Assembly (NCBI GenBank): GCA_027604705.1
Contig: JADHYV010000040.1
Coordinates: 129,007 to 193,006, forward strand
Source: Allomyces arbusculus
Taxonomy: Eukaryota; Blastocladiomycota; Blastocladiomycetes; Blastocladiales; Blastocladiaceae
DNA: 64,000 nucleotides
Direction: 5' to 3'
Of this stretch, positions 11,367 through 23,507 are shown in pieces. Below the pieces are notes generated by a model. The model searched no databases, was not told where the DNA came from, and saw nothing but the letters and a program-made list of their open reading frames with translations. Positions within the stretch are counted from its first letter, which is position 1. Every line of letters starts with the position of its first letter. Both the position numbers and the translations under genes were made by a program.

Positions 11367-13442
11367 ATGGCGCATATCCCCGTCGTCTCGCGATTGCGCG
11401 TGAGCGAGTACTTTGACCTGGCGCTCGCCCTGATCGCCATCTTGCTCGAGCAAGTCTTGCGTGTGGCCATTGCCATCTTCCCGTCGCGCACCGTCGACTA
11501 TGTCCGGTACAAGGCGATCCCGTCGATCCCGCGCGTCTTTCGCGGGTTCATGGACCACGACGGCCACGACGAGGACGAGCCCGTCGACCCGATTGCCGAC
11601 ATGACGCACATTCGCGATATGGTCGAGCACTTGTACGCTCAATTTCTTTGGTGCATCTTGATGCATGCGTTCGGGCGCTGATTTGTTTGTTTTTGTGCAC
11701 AGTGGGTTCCCGCTCGAAGAACACCTCGTCTACTCGGACGGCTACTGCCTCGGCATCCACCGGATTCCGCACGGCCCGTTCCCACCGCCTGTCGGCGCGC
11801 CCGAGTCTTCGGATGACGCACGAGCCAACGGGCCTGCCAAGGGCAGCGTTGGCGAGTCATCTAGCGCCGACGACGTCGTGGTGCTGCCACCAACGCCAAT
11901 CTCGGTCCATGGCCGGCCCGTTGTCCTGCTTTGGCACGGGTTCATGATGTGTTCCGAGGTGTGGGTGTGCTCAAGGACCAACTCACTGGCGTTTATGCTG
12001 GCCGAGGACGGGTGCGTTCCATCCCGCACCGTAAGGCACGCCCGTGAAGTATTGTTGATCTGATTGCAATTTCACAGGTACGACGTTTGGCTCGGCAACA
12101 ACCGCGGCAACAAGTATGCCTTCAAGCACTTGTCCAAGAACCCCAATGACGCCGAGTTTTGGGACTTTTCGCTCGACCAGTACACGCAGGATTTGAGCAA
12201 CGTGGTGGACGTACGTTTTCACGACCGGCTTTGCTGCAGAATTAGTGGATGGTTTTTGAAAGCTGATTCACGAACCCGTCTTAAGTACGTTCTTGCGCAG
12301 ACGGGACAACCGTCGCTCATCTACGTCGGCTTCTCGCAAGGTGCGTTGTCGCAAGTGGCAGTGTTGCCTTCTCCACCTGAAACTGACGCTCCAACACCAT
12401 TAGGAACGGCGCAGCTCTTTGCCGCACTCAGCTCGAACCCGGCACTCAATCAAAAGATTCGCTTGGCGTGCTGTCTCGCGCCAACCGGCAAACCGCACGA
12501 TCTGAAGCACTCGCTCGTTGCGTCGCTCGTGAAATCGGTGCGCTTGTCCACTTCTCACCCTTGACCCTCACGCGCGTTCTCACCAACTTCTGCACTGATC
12601 AGAGTCCATCGCTGCTCTACCTCCTGTTCGGCCGCAAATCCGCGATCCCGTCCGTCTTCTTCTGGCAACGCGTCTTCGCGCGGCACATGTTCATCCGTGT
12701 CATGGACGCGTCCATGGCGTTCCTCTTTTCTTGGACCAACTCGGAAATGTCGCGCGCGGCCAAACTGTCGCATTACTACCACCTCTACTCGCCTGCGTCG
12801 GTCAAGTCGGTCGTGCACTGGTTCCAAATCATTCGTGGGTCGTTCTCGATGTACGACGACGCGCCGGGCCTCCTGGCGCCGCATGCCCTGACCCATGTGC
12901 CGGCGTCGTACCCGCTGCGTAATATCAAGACGCCGATCGCGTTATTTTACGGTGGGCGCGACACGTTGTCGGACCTCGGGTTTCTCCTCACACAATTGCC
13001 GACGCCGGCGTTTGTGTTGAAAGTGCAGGAGTACGAACACCTCGATTGTCTATGGGCGTCGTCCGCGCATTCTCGGTTATTTCCGGCGGTCGTGGGCGTC
13101 ATGCGCGCCCTTGGCGCTCGGCACCCGGACGGGTCCCGCGCGGAAGTGCCGCGCGATTTGATCGCCGACGAGGTCGTGGCCGAGGCGCTCGCGCGCGGGA
13201 CCGCGCAGCTGGGGGTCCTGGAAATGGCGACGAGAGCCGAGGACGAGACGGTGCTAGAGACGGTCGCCATCTTGCGAGGCGTGCGGAAACGGGTTGCGGC
13301 GCCAAGGGGTGGCGCGACGAGGGGTGGGACGCGTATGGCCGCGAACGGGGCCGGGAAAAAGTTGGCGGCGCGCGGGCATGGGCGGCATGTCGCTGTTGCG
13401 ATGAGGACGGATAGGGAGGTATCGGAGAGCGGGAGCGAGTGA
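11367..13442 (+). CDS. Acid lipase / steryl ester hydrolase-like (alpha/beta hydrolase)
   Basis: Membrane-anchored lipid hydrolase of the lysosomal acid lipase/fungal Tgl1-Yeh family, expected to cleave steryl esters or triacylglycerol. Exons: 11367-11632, 11703-12011, 12078-12210, 12301-12340, 12404-12537 and 12603-13442 (1722 nt, 573 aa). A hydrophobic N-terminal segment (LALALIAILLEQVLRVAIAIF) precedes the AB-hydrolase region FGFPLEEHLVYSDGYCLGIH. Family blocks: LLWHGFMMCSEVW, YDVWLGNNRGNKYAFKH, the nucleophile elbow GFSQG (split by an intron after the Gln codon), Asp in FYGGRDTLSD, and His in YEHLDCLW. The triad Ser, Asp and His is therefore complete. The tail of about 110 residues is basic and Gly/Ala-rich. 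Substrate cannot be decided from sequence. Confidence 0.87.
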
Positions 13443-14136
13443 ACGCGGTCGTTTTCTTGGGTACGGAATAGAATGTGGCATTGCAGTCTTGCCAACCGAG
13501 TCATACCGCCGCCAACAATCAGAACGACCAGAATGACCAGCAGGACCGTGCACCCGCGGTGTACCTGGTTCGGAAAGGTGTGCGGCGCACTGTCCACCCA
13601 GTTGATCGCTTCCTAATCCAAGAGAAATCGGCTTGATGCACAAGTGCTGGCGTAGCGCCCAAGTTGGCCGAGGTTCGGGTCATGCTTTCTGCAGTTCACG
13701 AATGTTACAGGCCCACACCGCACACGTCCCCGCCTTGTTCGGGCTGCAGGTTCAGCAAGTACATGGTGCGTGCCATTACTGCCATACTCACCAATTCGTG
13801 GTGCGTCTTTACTGTTCTCGAAAAGTGTCTCCACCAAAGTCGCATCACCTGACCGCGTTTTGGTTTTTACAACTCAACCGCCTCCATTCGTCAGTCGCAA
13901 CTTCCTCTCTCCACCACCCACCGCTTTCTCTGCAGCGCAGCTTGCTGCAACCGCTTCGATCTCCTTTTACACCCCAACGAACCCCCTGGGATCAGCGTCC
14001 TGCCCGCCTGCCCGCTTGCGCTAGCCCTCCACCGCCACCCGGACCCCCGATAGACCCGCGCACCACGACCGATAGACCGTCGCGACCGACGCGGCGAATA
14101 GACCTCCCACTCGATATACCCACCCACGCACCCACA
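13443..14136. other. Spacer and 5' leader of the GEF gene
   Basis: About 700 bp between the lipase stop and the GEF start codon, both on the plus strand. The last 250 bp are C-rich and pyrimidine-biased, as expected of a promoter or 5' UTR. No ORF convincing as a gene. Confidence 0.5.
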
Positions 14137-17100
14137 ATGGACCCGAAATACGTGCTGACCGCGTGGGTCGATGCGACTTTGCACGTGCTGACGACGCGTG
14201 CGAGAAGCAAGGACGTGTCGGTCGAAGCGCATGAGCAGGCTCGTGCGGTCGCCGATGCCGCCGCCGTCGCGCCAGATCTCGTCGATTTCCTGCTTACGGG
14301 CGAGCTGCTGTGCCTCGTGTGCCAGGCCGTGCACCCGGCCCTGGTGCCGCGACCTATTCGGATCGCGCCGTCCATGTTCGGCGCGCTCGAGAACTTGACC
14401 ACGTTTGCCAAGTACAGATGGCCTTGAAAGTGTTCGATTATTTTCGCACGAAACCGTGGGCTGACTGTTCTCTGCTTTCCAGAGCATGTCGAGCACTAGG
14501 CATCGATGCCTCGTTCCACCCGCGCGACGCCATCCAGGTGCGGTTGCTGCAGGGAGACAGCTGCTGTCGGTTCCGGAGACTGACGAATCTTCTTGATAGG
14601 GTCGCCACGCCGTTCCCTTTCTCCTCACAGTTTTCGCCTTTGCCCGCACCGTCGCCGCTCGCCACCCGCCATTCCCTGCGCCCTCCGCGACTTTTTCCGC
14701 CATCGACCTCGCCATGCTCGTGCCGACCATGCACCGCATCCGCCCCAACCGTAGTAGTGGTCAACTTTCACTCTCTGGCCCCGGCACGAACCCAGACTTC
14801 TCAGCGCTCCTGACGCGCATGTCGGTTCTCGAGGACCAGCAACAGCGGCTGCTCGACACAGTGCAGGCCATGCAGCAGCACGTGGTCGCGTCGCACCAGT
14901 ACCTCGAAAAGCTGTCGACGAGCATGATCGATGCGTTTTTCGAGTTCCAGGAAACGATGCGGCATGCTCAGGCGGGCAAATCCTCAGTCGCGCCGTTGCC
15001 GGTTTCGCAGCCTGTCTCGGTCCCAGCGTCGCCCATCCTGTCCAACAAACCCGTGGCCACGTCGCAGGAGACGCTCGTGCACCCGACCTCCGGCGATGTT
15101 CCGACCGAGTCAACGACGACCACGCTCTACCGCCCGGCGTCGGCGCCGGCAATTTTGCCGCCACATGTCGCCGAGGCGTGCACAACCAAAGTGGATCGGT
15201 TGCGGCAGAGCGCGATTTATGAGTTGGTCGCGACGGAGCGCGACTTTGTGAGGGATATCGGCATGCTGGTCGCGATCTTGGCGTCTAAGGGCAAGGAGTA
15301 TGACATTGTCTGGGACTTGAACGAGTTTATGGGCAACTTGCCCACGTTGCTCGCCGATCATGAAAAGATGCTCGCTATGCTCGAGGATGCGCTCGTGAAC
15401 CAGCCGGTCGTCGAGGAGCCTGGTCGGCTATTTTTGCAAATGGTATTGCTACTTGCTTGGCCCCCACTCGCGCTGGAACTGAACAGATGCCACATACTCG
15501 CCTTACTAGATGCCATACCTCGCCTCGCATGTCGACTACGCGACACACTACTCGCACGTAATGGCCCCCGCCTTGCAACTCGCGCGCGTCGGCGACTTTT
15601 CCGCCTACCTCGCGACCTTACCCGAGACCCGCGGCCACACGCTCGACAGCCTCCTCATCAAGCCGATCCAGCGCATCACCAAGTACCCGCTGCTCGTGGC
15701 CGAGACTAAGAAGTACGCCTACGAAAACGACCCGGACTACCAGGCGCTCGTGCAGGCGCTCGCGGCGATGCGCGACTTGACCGACCAGGTCGACCAGAGC
15801 TCCAAGACCAACTCGGTACACCAGGAGAAACTCGCCCTGTTCTCAACGATGGTCGCTGGGTTTGCCGACCTAGACCTGAGTCCGGCATGCCAGTACCTGC
15901 GCGAAGGGAGCGTCGATCGGTGGTGTGCATCGGCGAACGTCGCGCAGCCGACGTACTGGATCCTGTTCTCGGAACGGCTGCTCGTGTGTAAACCCGGCTC
16001 GTCGAAGAGTTTCCGGAAAAAGTACGAGGTGTTGCTCGATTTGGTGCCGTCGAAGGTGGTCGTGCATGCGGTCGCGTCGCAGCAACCCGGTGCGCGGTTC
16101 CCGTGGCTGTTGGAGTTGATTCCCGTTGGGAAGGGGAGCAAGGGCGAGACGGACCCGCTCGTGTTTGGGTTTGCGACCGAGCAGGAATTGCAGGCGTGGA
16201 CACGCGGGCTGGAGAAGGCGGTTGCGCTGCAGTTGCAGAAGGGGGTGTCGTCGCTGATGCGCCGGTCCAAGTCGAACCGCAGCTTGTCGATGTCGATGAA
16301 GAAGCCGTGGGCACGGTTCATGGTGCGTTTTCGCTGGGATCGCGGTGGGGGTTGGGTGTGGATGATGGTTAACGTCTGCGTCGTGTAGGACTACGGTAAG
16401 ACAAACTCGAGCAAGGCGACGCTGCCCGAGCCTCCGGTCCGTCCTGATAATCTATTGTTGATTCCGTGGCGATCAGTGCACTCACGTCCCCCCTCTCCCT
16501 CAACCTCACCGACAGGTCAACCCACGCTCGCTCCCCGACAACGCCGAACTGATCGGGTTCACGCTCGACGACCACTACCCGGCGACCTCGCACGACCTCG
16601 GGTTCCAGAAACACACCTTTTTGCGCATCACGCACGCCGAACGGTCGGACGTCCTGAAAGTCGCCATGAACCGCGTCGTCGGCCTCGTTCCGCGACACCT
16701 CGTACAGATCGTCAAGGACATGCCGCCCGTGCGGTACGCGCGCATCCTTGCTGCGTGCCAGTCGGATATGGCGCTCACCTGGATCGAGTACGCGCAGTGC
16801 TGTATTGTGAATATGACGCCGACGCCGCTCGTGGCCGCGGCGAGTGCGGCCGCGGCGGTGGGGGCGGCGCGGAATGCGGGTGGGGCGGGGAATTTGACGT
16901 CGGTGACGGAGAAGCAGGATGCGGTCGCATCGCGGCGCGCGTCGGTCGTCGTAGCGACCCCTTTGCCGCCGACCGTCGCGGCCGCTCCGGCCGCACCTGC
17001 TGCCCCCGTCGCAGCTCCTGTCGCATCTGTCCTCCCGCGCTCTGACGTAAGCGACATCGTCGACGCCGACCTACCGCGGTCCGATTCGCACCCTACCCCC

Positions 17101-17385
17101 GCGACCGTGGCCGCGCGGCACATGCGCAAGACTGGTGCAAACGGGCGTCACGCAGCGCGGAAAAGCGATATGTCGCGCGGATCGACCAAAGCAAGTCTAG
17201 AAGGGGCCGGCGCGGGGGACGTGGTGACGGAGCCCGTGCCGAGTGCTGACGGCTGGTTCCGAGTCGTGAAGCCCGGCCAGCGCGACTATTATTTCCGCCG
17301 CGAGACGGGGGAGACGCGCTGGGAGCCGCCGTCGCCCGTGGTGGCGGTCGTGGAGCCGGGAGTCGAGGTGACGGTGTTGAGTTGA
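14137..17385 (+). CDS. Rho-family GEF with CH, DH, PH and C-terminal WW domains (Cdc24-like)
   Basis: Predicted guanine-nucleotide exchange factor for a Rho/Cdc42 GTPase. Exons: 14137-14411, 14483-14537, 14600-15442, 15510-16322, 16388-16435 and 16516-17385 (2904 nt, 967 aa). The small fifth exon is the least certain: a single longer intron also keeps frame. A single calponin-homology domain fills about residues 1-140 (LVDFLLTGELLCLVCQAVHP, FHPRDAIQGRHAVPFLLTV). The DH domain (about 307-510) has ELVATERDFVRDI and the signature LLIKPIQRITKYPLLVAE; the PH domain is about 519-630. A conserved-looking region of unknown fold follows (LGFQKHTFLRITHAERSD), then an Ala-rich linker and a WW domain (about 927-955, two Trp 22 residues apart, then EPP). 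CH-DH-PH matches fungal Cdc24, which ends in PB1; here no PB1 is visible. Confidence 0.8.
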
Positions 17386-17581
17386 GTGGTGAGGGACTGA
17401 TGTGAACGGAACTGGGTTAAATCACAGACTTGGACCTCGCAGATTTTTTTTCTTGTTGTTGGTCTCTAAGAGCGGCGTCAGTTTCCTCGGTGCGGGCAGA
17501 CGGCCGAAATGGTCACCCATCCTTCACAATGCTTGTCCATAAAGAGACCGCACACGTGCTGCACAAGCCCCAAAAATCCAT

Positions 17582-19326
17582 TTACTCTCGATCCAGCCGA
17601 GACGAATAATCAAAGTCGGTCGTCCTCGACGGTCCGGCCAAACTTGCCCCGCCAGCATACGACGACGAAGCCCCCATACCCTCAGAGCCCTACATTCCGG
17701 TCGCGTCAGGTCAGTAAATGGCGACCGCAGCAACAGAGCCGAACGGAACCGTACCCAATGAATGTAGTTTGGTGTCTCGCACGCCTGGTACTCGTCAATG
17801 AGTTCTTGCACGACGCTGCGTGAGTCGTCAAACTCGTCGGTGCCGTCGGCAAACAGGGCGAGCTTCTTGTACTGGTCCATGAAGGCGTTGCGCTTGCGCA
17901 GCTTGTCGTACTGGTCGCACGTGCGCTTGAAGAGCTAGTTGGTGCAGAAGGAGTGGTTGGGTGGTGAGTTTATACGAGAAGCAAGATAACGGTTCAAATG
18001 AGCAAAAAGACAGGCGTACCGCGGCAACCGACGTGTGGTTGGCCAGCATGAGCCCGGACACGCGGTGCGACGTCTGAATATAGGGCGACTTCTTGGACAG
18101 CGCGACTTGAATACTGGCGGGCCCCCACGGAATGAAATTGGCGAGTTTGCGCTCGCGAATACGCAGCAACGACTTGTGCACTTCGGTCGGGTCGGCCTCG
18201 CCCTGAATGATGTTGAGAATCGAAATGTAGCACCAACGCTTGTTTTCCTTGTTGCCCGTGGAAATCATCTTGTTCTTGGGCTGCAGGAGGCGGCGCATCA
18301 CGTCGAGCACCGTCGTCTTGCGCACGTTCTTGGCCTTTTCCACGTTCTCCGATGCAAACGGCGTATACGCCGTCGTCAGGAAATGGCATCGCGGCGTCGG
18401 GATCAGCGAGGCCACCATGCCCACGAGGTCGTTGTTCATGTACCCCGGGTAACGCAGCGTCGTGGTACTCGCCGACATGACCGTCGACACGAGCTGGTTG
18501 GTCTGCGTGAATGTCGGGTTGGTGATGTGCAGCTTGTCGGAGGCGATCCGGTTGAGCGCGGCATTGTCGAGGACGACAACCGAGTCGGCGTGCAGCGTGA
18601 GCCGCTTGAGCGAGAGCATTGAATTGTAGGGCTGCACGACCACGTCCGACGTTTCCTCGTTGTTCGGGAACACCGAATACGTCTGCACGAGCTTTTTCGG
18701 GTACCGCGCGTTGAGCTGTTCGAGCAAGAACGAGCCCATGCCCGACCCGGTCCCGCCGGCGATCGAGTGCAGCAGCATGAACCCTTCGAGCGAGTCGGAT
18801 CCGTCGGCCTCGCGGTCAATCATGTCGATGATTTCGTCGCACACTTTTTGCCCGCTCTCGTAACCGTGGCCCCAGTTGTTACCGGCACCGCCGCCGTCAG
18901 TCGACTTGTAGATATTTTCCGGGTTGTAGAGGTTGGCGTAGGGTGACGTGAGAATGTTGTTAATGACGCGCGGCTCGAGGTCGAGGAGTAGCGCGCGCGG
19001 GATGTAGTGCTCGTCGTCGGCCTGGTGGAGCCCAAACGGTGGTCAGTTTGGGTCGCGCCACATTGAGCGCGCTGCTCATGAGCGTACCTGGTAAAAGAAG
19101 ACATCCTTGCGGTCACCGCCCTCGGTCGCAAAGCTCTCGAGAATGCCGTCTTGCGCAATCCCGTGTTCTGCGCACAGCTGCTTCCAAAACTCGTTGCCAA
19201 CTGCATTAAGACGCGGCAGAGCGCGGTGAGCCGGCTTGTTTCGCGCACGCAGCACGCAAACTGGAGCACGTACGTACTCTGGTTCCCACACTGGCCGACC
19301 TGCAGCGTGATCAATTCGCGCGGCAT
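17582..19326 (-). CDS. TUBG: Gamma-tubulin
   Basis: Gamma-tubulin, the microtubule-nucleating GTPase of spindle-pole or basal-body ring complexes. Exons: 19326-19278, 19200-19088, 19021-18020, 17934-17755 and 17689-17582 (1452 nt, 483 aa). Start [23 protein letters not shown]-binding loop [10 protein letters not shown]; gamma-specific blocks [30 protein letters not shown] and [20 protein letters not shown] rule out alpha- and beta-tubulin. The family core ends at PNYIHW; a last 36-codon exon adds a Gly/Ser-rich tail ending RLDRE, longer than the short tails of animal gamma-tubulins. Convergent with the GEF gene, stops 197 bp apart. Confidence 0.95.
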
Positions 19327-20922
19327 CGTGGAAGTGCTCAGAGAACGTGGAGAGAGTCGTTCGCTCGACCAGAGACGCGGAACAAGAGCCTTTCAGGGCG
19401 AAAGTCACATTGTCAGACGCATGGAACCGCGAAGCAAGTCGGTGCTGAGGCACGGCGACCCAATGCCTTTGATCTGGGTGCATTTGGCCGACGAGGGCAA
19501 CTGACCTCCGTATTAAACCGGGTGCGTCGTGATCGCGCTTCAAATCGGGACCCGAGGCAGGGTCAATCGCGGTCACGCCAAAGTGTTGAAGGCAATGCCG
19601 AGGGTCGGGAGTCCTGGGCGCGGTGCTTTGAGCGGATTCTGGACAATTCGAGAATGAATGGCGCGCAAATCACGGTGCGACTAGTGTTGCGAATGAAGTT
19701 GGTACGTGTTGCCGATTGGATCGTCAACGTCGTAGTGGTCGCCGGATTGTCGCGAGCTGCCTTGGCAGCGCGACCACCATCAATCCTCACGCAACCACGT
19801 CATCCTGGCCCCCTCAGCTCGCTGATCCTTGCTGGCCCTGGCTGGGTCACACGGAGCCGTCTCGGGCCTGGACCATCGCCGTCGACATCCCCCTCCCCGC
19901 GACAATGACAGCGAGACAGCGACAGTGACCAACGGCAATCAAGCGACCTGATCGGGAACAACCGGACCTGAGGGGCCCATTGCCGCCTTCGCGGCCTTTG
20001 CGCCCGTCGTCGTCGGGCAGACGCGCGTTGCGAACGGATGCTCCCCGCACTTGCCAGCTGCCGTCGGAGGCGGCAGTCCCCGTCAGTCCCGTCCCCACCG
20101 TCGAATGCTCAGCGATTTTTCCGCTCTTGACTTGGTTGGCCGCCAGCGATAGCGACGAATTTGTGACCGCGGCACCACCAACTTGCGGCGCCCACGTCGA
20201 CGGACGCCGTCCTATTCGAGTCCCGCTCCTCAGTGCCGTCGGTTAGTGGTCGATTCGCCGCCCGCATCCACTCGGCGCGCACGCCGTCTAAGTCGCGGTC
20301 GCGCTCATCCGCACCGCTGCTATTGCGAGTCGCGCGGCACGACCAGGTTATGACGATTGGCGGCATTCCGGCGTTTACGACACGTGGTTCATAATGCAAT
20401 GCAGCCACGCGTCCTTACTGAACTGGGAGGGACATTGCATGTCAATCAAGTTGTGGAGCCGCTCGCATGTCATTGGACATCTAAACGGTGACTGGAGGAG
20501 AAGAATGTGGGCTGGCTATGCTTGCACGACACCGTCTGTGTGCACATCCTGCATCTGATGACGCGCCAAACCAGTTTGTGGCCGCCCAACGCCCCCTTGG
20601 AACTGACGCCGGTCCTCTTTTGGTCGTTTCTGGTTGTTTTATTTCCTGGGCAACGTGCTGACCTGACCACCGGCCAAATACAGTCACGCACACATCAAGG
20701 ATCTGGAGCACCATGGTTCAGGTTAGTGATGGGTCTCAACACGACCACCATGATTCACTATCTGTACAGAATCGTGGGCTTGCTTGTATGCTACCCGAGC
20801 AAATTCTTTCACTACTGGACAGTTGTGATCCAGAAGACACAATGGATGCCCAAGCGCATTACCAACTGAAATGAATTCTATGTTTCGCGTCTGACACCAG
20901 GCACTTTGACAAAAAGCCACCA
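19327..20922. other. 1.6-kb stretch without a recognisable gene
   Basis: Between the gamma-tubulin start and the 3' end of the 20923-22239 gene. Six-frame reading gives only short ORFs with no recognisable motif or consistent splice pattern. The first part should contain the gamma-tubulin promoter. The rest is noticeably less GC-rich than neighbouring coding DNA. I see no tRNA, repeat or transposon signature. Confidence 0.5.
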
Positions 20923-22239
20923 TTAAAAGCTATACATGATGCGATCATCCTTCACAATAACCTCGTCGAAAGCGCTCTCGGACTCCGGTTCAGGCTGGGC
21001 CTTAATGCGCTCTACCAACGTCGCATCAAACGGGCCCCCAAAGCGGCCACCCAACAGCCGATCAGCCTGCTCACACTCTTCCTCCTCACACGACCGAGCG
21101 GCAAAAAGATAAGATCGTTCGTCTGGGATGATCATGCGCGAATCGACCATGCACCGCGCTGCGATTCGCTCTACACGCCCCATGTATCCGTGTGGGAAAG
21201 AGTGTGAACGTTGTGGCAACATGCATACCGTGACCTCCAAGGCCGCCAAGGGCGCCTCGGTCGGGTACTTGCACCAAATGTACTCCATCCACCGCACGAC
21301 TTGAATGACAGAGTGCTCAATCATGAGCAGGCGCTGCGCACGCGTCAGGTACGGAAGATAGACGTGCGGATGATATTTGTGGATGCCATACTTTGGACCA
21401 AGCTCCATTCCACGCGCCATGAGAGCAGGGTCATTCAACACGCGGGGGGGCGGGCAGTCTGGGTCAAATACGTTGGGAACACCAACATGTTCCAGGTACG
21501 CGCGCTGGAAGGCGAGATGTTCGGGGATATACTTTAATGCCTCGGTGTGTACAGTCGACACGAGCTCAGCATGCGATAGCCCTGTGGTGTTGGCCCACTC
21601 GTGGATGCGAAACCAAAACGCGCGCGGCAATGAACGGCGCCAGGAAAATTCGAGGAGCACCCACGTAAATCCCGTCTTGCGATGGACAAAATATTGCACA
21701 AGATGTTGGGCGTCGCCAAACGTTGCAGGGAAACGGCTGCGATACCAGACGCGCACATTGTCAAAATCATCAGGAAGGTCGAGCGGGAGCCCAATGTCGG
21801 TGCGCAACTGCAAGTCATGAGGCGGGTTCTCAATGAATAAGGGCGTTCCGTGGCGATACTGCGACCAAAGACGCTGCCAATCAATGTGCTCATCGGGGTC
21901 CGCATCCGCATCAATGTCGCCAATGTCAGATGAAGGGTCCGTAGAGAGCAAGCCCACGTCCATGTCGCCAACTACAGTTCCATCGCTTTGGTCGCCATCA
22001 TCATCCGCTTTGGCGACAGACCCCTCTGGTTGCTGGTGTTCCTCGTGGCTGAGTCCATTCTGGGTCCGGTTCTTGCCTCGGCGGCGGGGACGACGCTTGG
22101 GACGCCGTTCGCGAGAGGCTACTGCAGAAGGGGAGGCGGGCAATGCGGGTTGCAACGTCGTGTCAGAGCAAAGCGTTGCATCGGCGCTTGGCCGCTCATC
22201 ATCGCAGAGGGAATGTTGCTGGTGTTGAGAATCATTCAT
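20923..22239 (-). CDS. Uncharacterised protein, single exon
   Basis: Not recognised. A 438-codon uninterrupted frame from the Met at 22239 (MNDSQHQQ); the same frame stays open upstream to about 22473, but that extension looks like leader. N-terminal third is low-complexity and charged: a basic patch (RERRPKRRPRRRGK) that could be a nuclear localisation signal, then an acidic stretch (DADADPDEHIDW). The remainder is a Trp- and aromatic-rich globular region (VRVWYRSRFPATFGD, FRIHEWANTTG, KYHPHVYLPYLTRAQRL, VVRWMEYIWCKYPTE). No signal peptide or membrane segment. Lack of introns is unusual among the larger genes here. Coding status is supported by length and non-random composition only. Confidence 0.6.
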   Translation of the reverse strand: MNDSQHQQHSLCDDERPSADATLCSDTTLQPALPASPSAVASRERRPKRRPRRRGKNRTQNGLSHEEHQQPEGSVAKADDDGDQSDGTVVGDMDVGLLSTDPSSDIGDIDADADPDEHIDWQRLWSQYRHGTPLFIENPPHDLQLRTDIGLPLDLPDDFDNVRVWYRSRFPATFGDAQHLVQYFVHRKTGFTWVLLEFSWRRSLPRAFWFRIHEWANTTGLSHAELVSTVHTEALKYIPEHLAFQRAYLEHVGVPNVFDPDCPPPRVLNDPALMARGMELGPKYGIHKYHPHVYLPYLTRAQRLLMIEHSVIQVVRWMEYIWCKYPTEAPLAALEVTVCMLPQRSHSFPHGYMGRVERIAARCMVDSRMIIPDERSYLFAARSCEEEECEQADRLLGGRFGGPFDATLVERIKAQPEPESESAFDEVIVKDDRIMYSF

Positions 22240-23507
22240 GGTCCGTTCTCGCTGTCGCAAGATGTGGTCGCAAGGAAATGGTGTGGTGTCGAGCGGCTGG
22301 TGTTGAGGGAGATTGAGTGGATTGTGGGCTCGCCGACCGTTTTGCCAGCTCGTTGCCAGGGCACGCTTGTGAGTTAACAAACATGAAGACCTCGGCGTGC
22401 GCCGCGCAGCGTGATTGAGAGCTTGGTCGACTCGCCGGGAACGAGGCCATCCCCACAGTACAGTTCCAGTCAATGGTCAGCTTGCATGGGCTGACGTCTG
22501 CACTCCGAGGCCGACGCTCTTCATTCTCTCGCGCCTCAAGTACTACTTGCACCTCCCCACCGACGGACGGCCAACCCGTCCTTGCCCACTCGCCGCACGA
22601 GCTCGCGCTGGTCGCCCCAAGCTCGTTGCTGGCCTTTCCTGCCTGCTCGCAAGGGCATCATCATTGCAAGTACCGCCCTCCCAGCAACTTCATCAACTTC
22701 CGAAGTCTGCACGCCCGTACCCGTGTCCGCACGACAATCGGCGCAGTTGCTTTGCATTGGCCTACTTCACAACTGGCTTCATCATTTGACTTCACGGCAG
22801 CAGCACCTGCGCGCACGACAAGGGTCTTCTCGCGTGTTTCGAAGGCTGAAATGAAGAGTGACAATTCACGCAAGCCAGAAATCAATATCCAGCACAGCAG
22901 CCTGTTGCTCCGTCGCAGTGATGTGGTGTCCACGTTGTCGAAGTGGTTGTAGCGCTGAAAAAAGCAGGTCCGCGATGCGGCAAGGTGGGAGTTGTTTACT
23001 CGTTGCCACAAGCAAATTAAGAGACAATTGCGGCCTCTCCACCACTTGCGCGCCGACATGGGTTAATATATTTTGAGCAATTTCTCAAACGCCTCTCCAA
23101 AAAGCATGGTCCCATTCAGAGCTGCCTGTGCAAAGCAGGCGACTTGCTCGCAAGCGACCCCGCAGCCGGGCCGAACGGAAAACCCACGGCGACCTCGACG
23201 CTCATCGCGGCGACACGGGCAGTAGGCCGGGTAACGGCAAGCGGCAAGCCAAGCGAAAAGAAAAATGAGCCGCGAGACGTGGTGTCTCGCGGCGCCTGGC
23301 GTCACGCGTAAATGGGGTGACCGTGATGTGCAGGCCGTATTCTGTTCAGCTCGTTATCGCTTGCGCGGCCTTCCCTTTCCTTCGACCACCGCGGCGATCG
23401 CGACCAGCACTGGCCCCAACGACCAGCAGCAAGGCGACGAGCTTGATCATCCAGCACGCGAACCCGTGCCATCTGCGCGTGAAGGACCCACCAGCTCACC
23501 AACGACC
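22240..23507. other. Divergent intergenic region, 1.27 kb
   Basis: Lies between two divergently transcribed uncharacterised genes and should carry both promoters. A TTAATATATTTTGAG tract near 23064 is a possible TATA-like element for the plus-strand gene. No other feature is supported. Confidence 0.45.

Noticed and set aside
16388-16435. Fifth exon of the GEF gene as a certain exon
   Set aside because: It keeps frame and has an acceptor, but its donor is weak and skipping it also keeps frame, so I kept it only as a tentative exon.
20481-20869. Overlapping short ORFs suggestive of a transposon remnant
   Set aside because: No transposase or reverse-transcriptase motif, no terminal repeats and no target-site duplication could be found.
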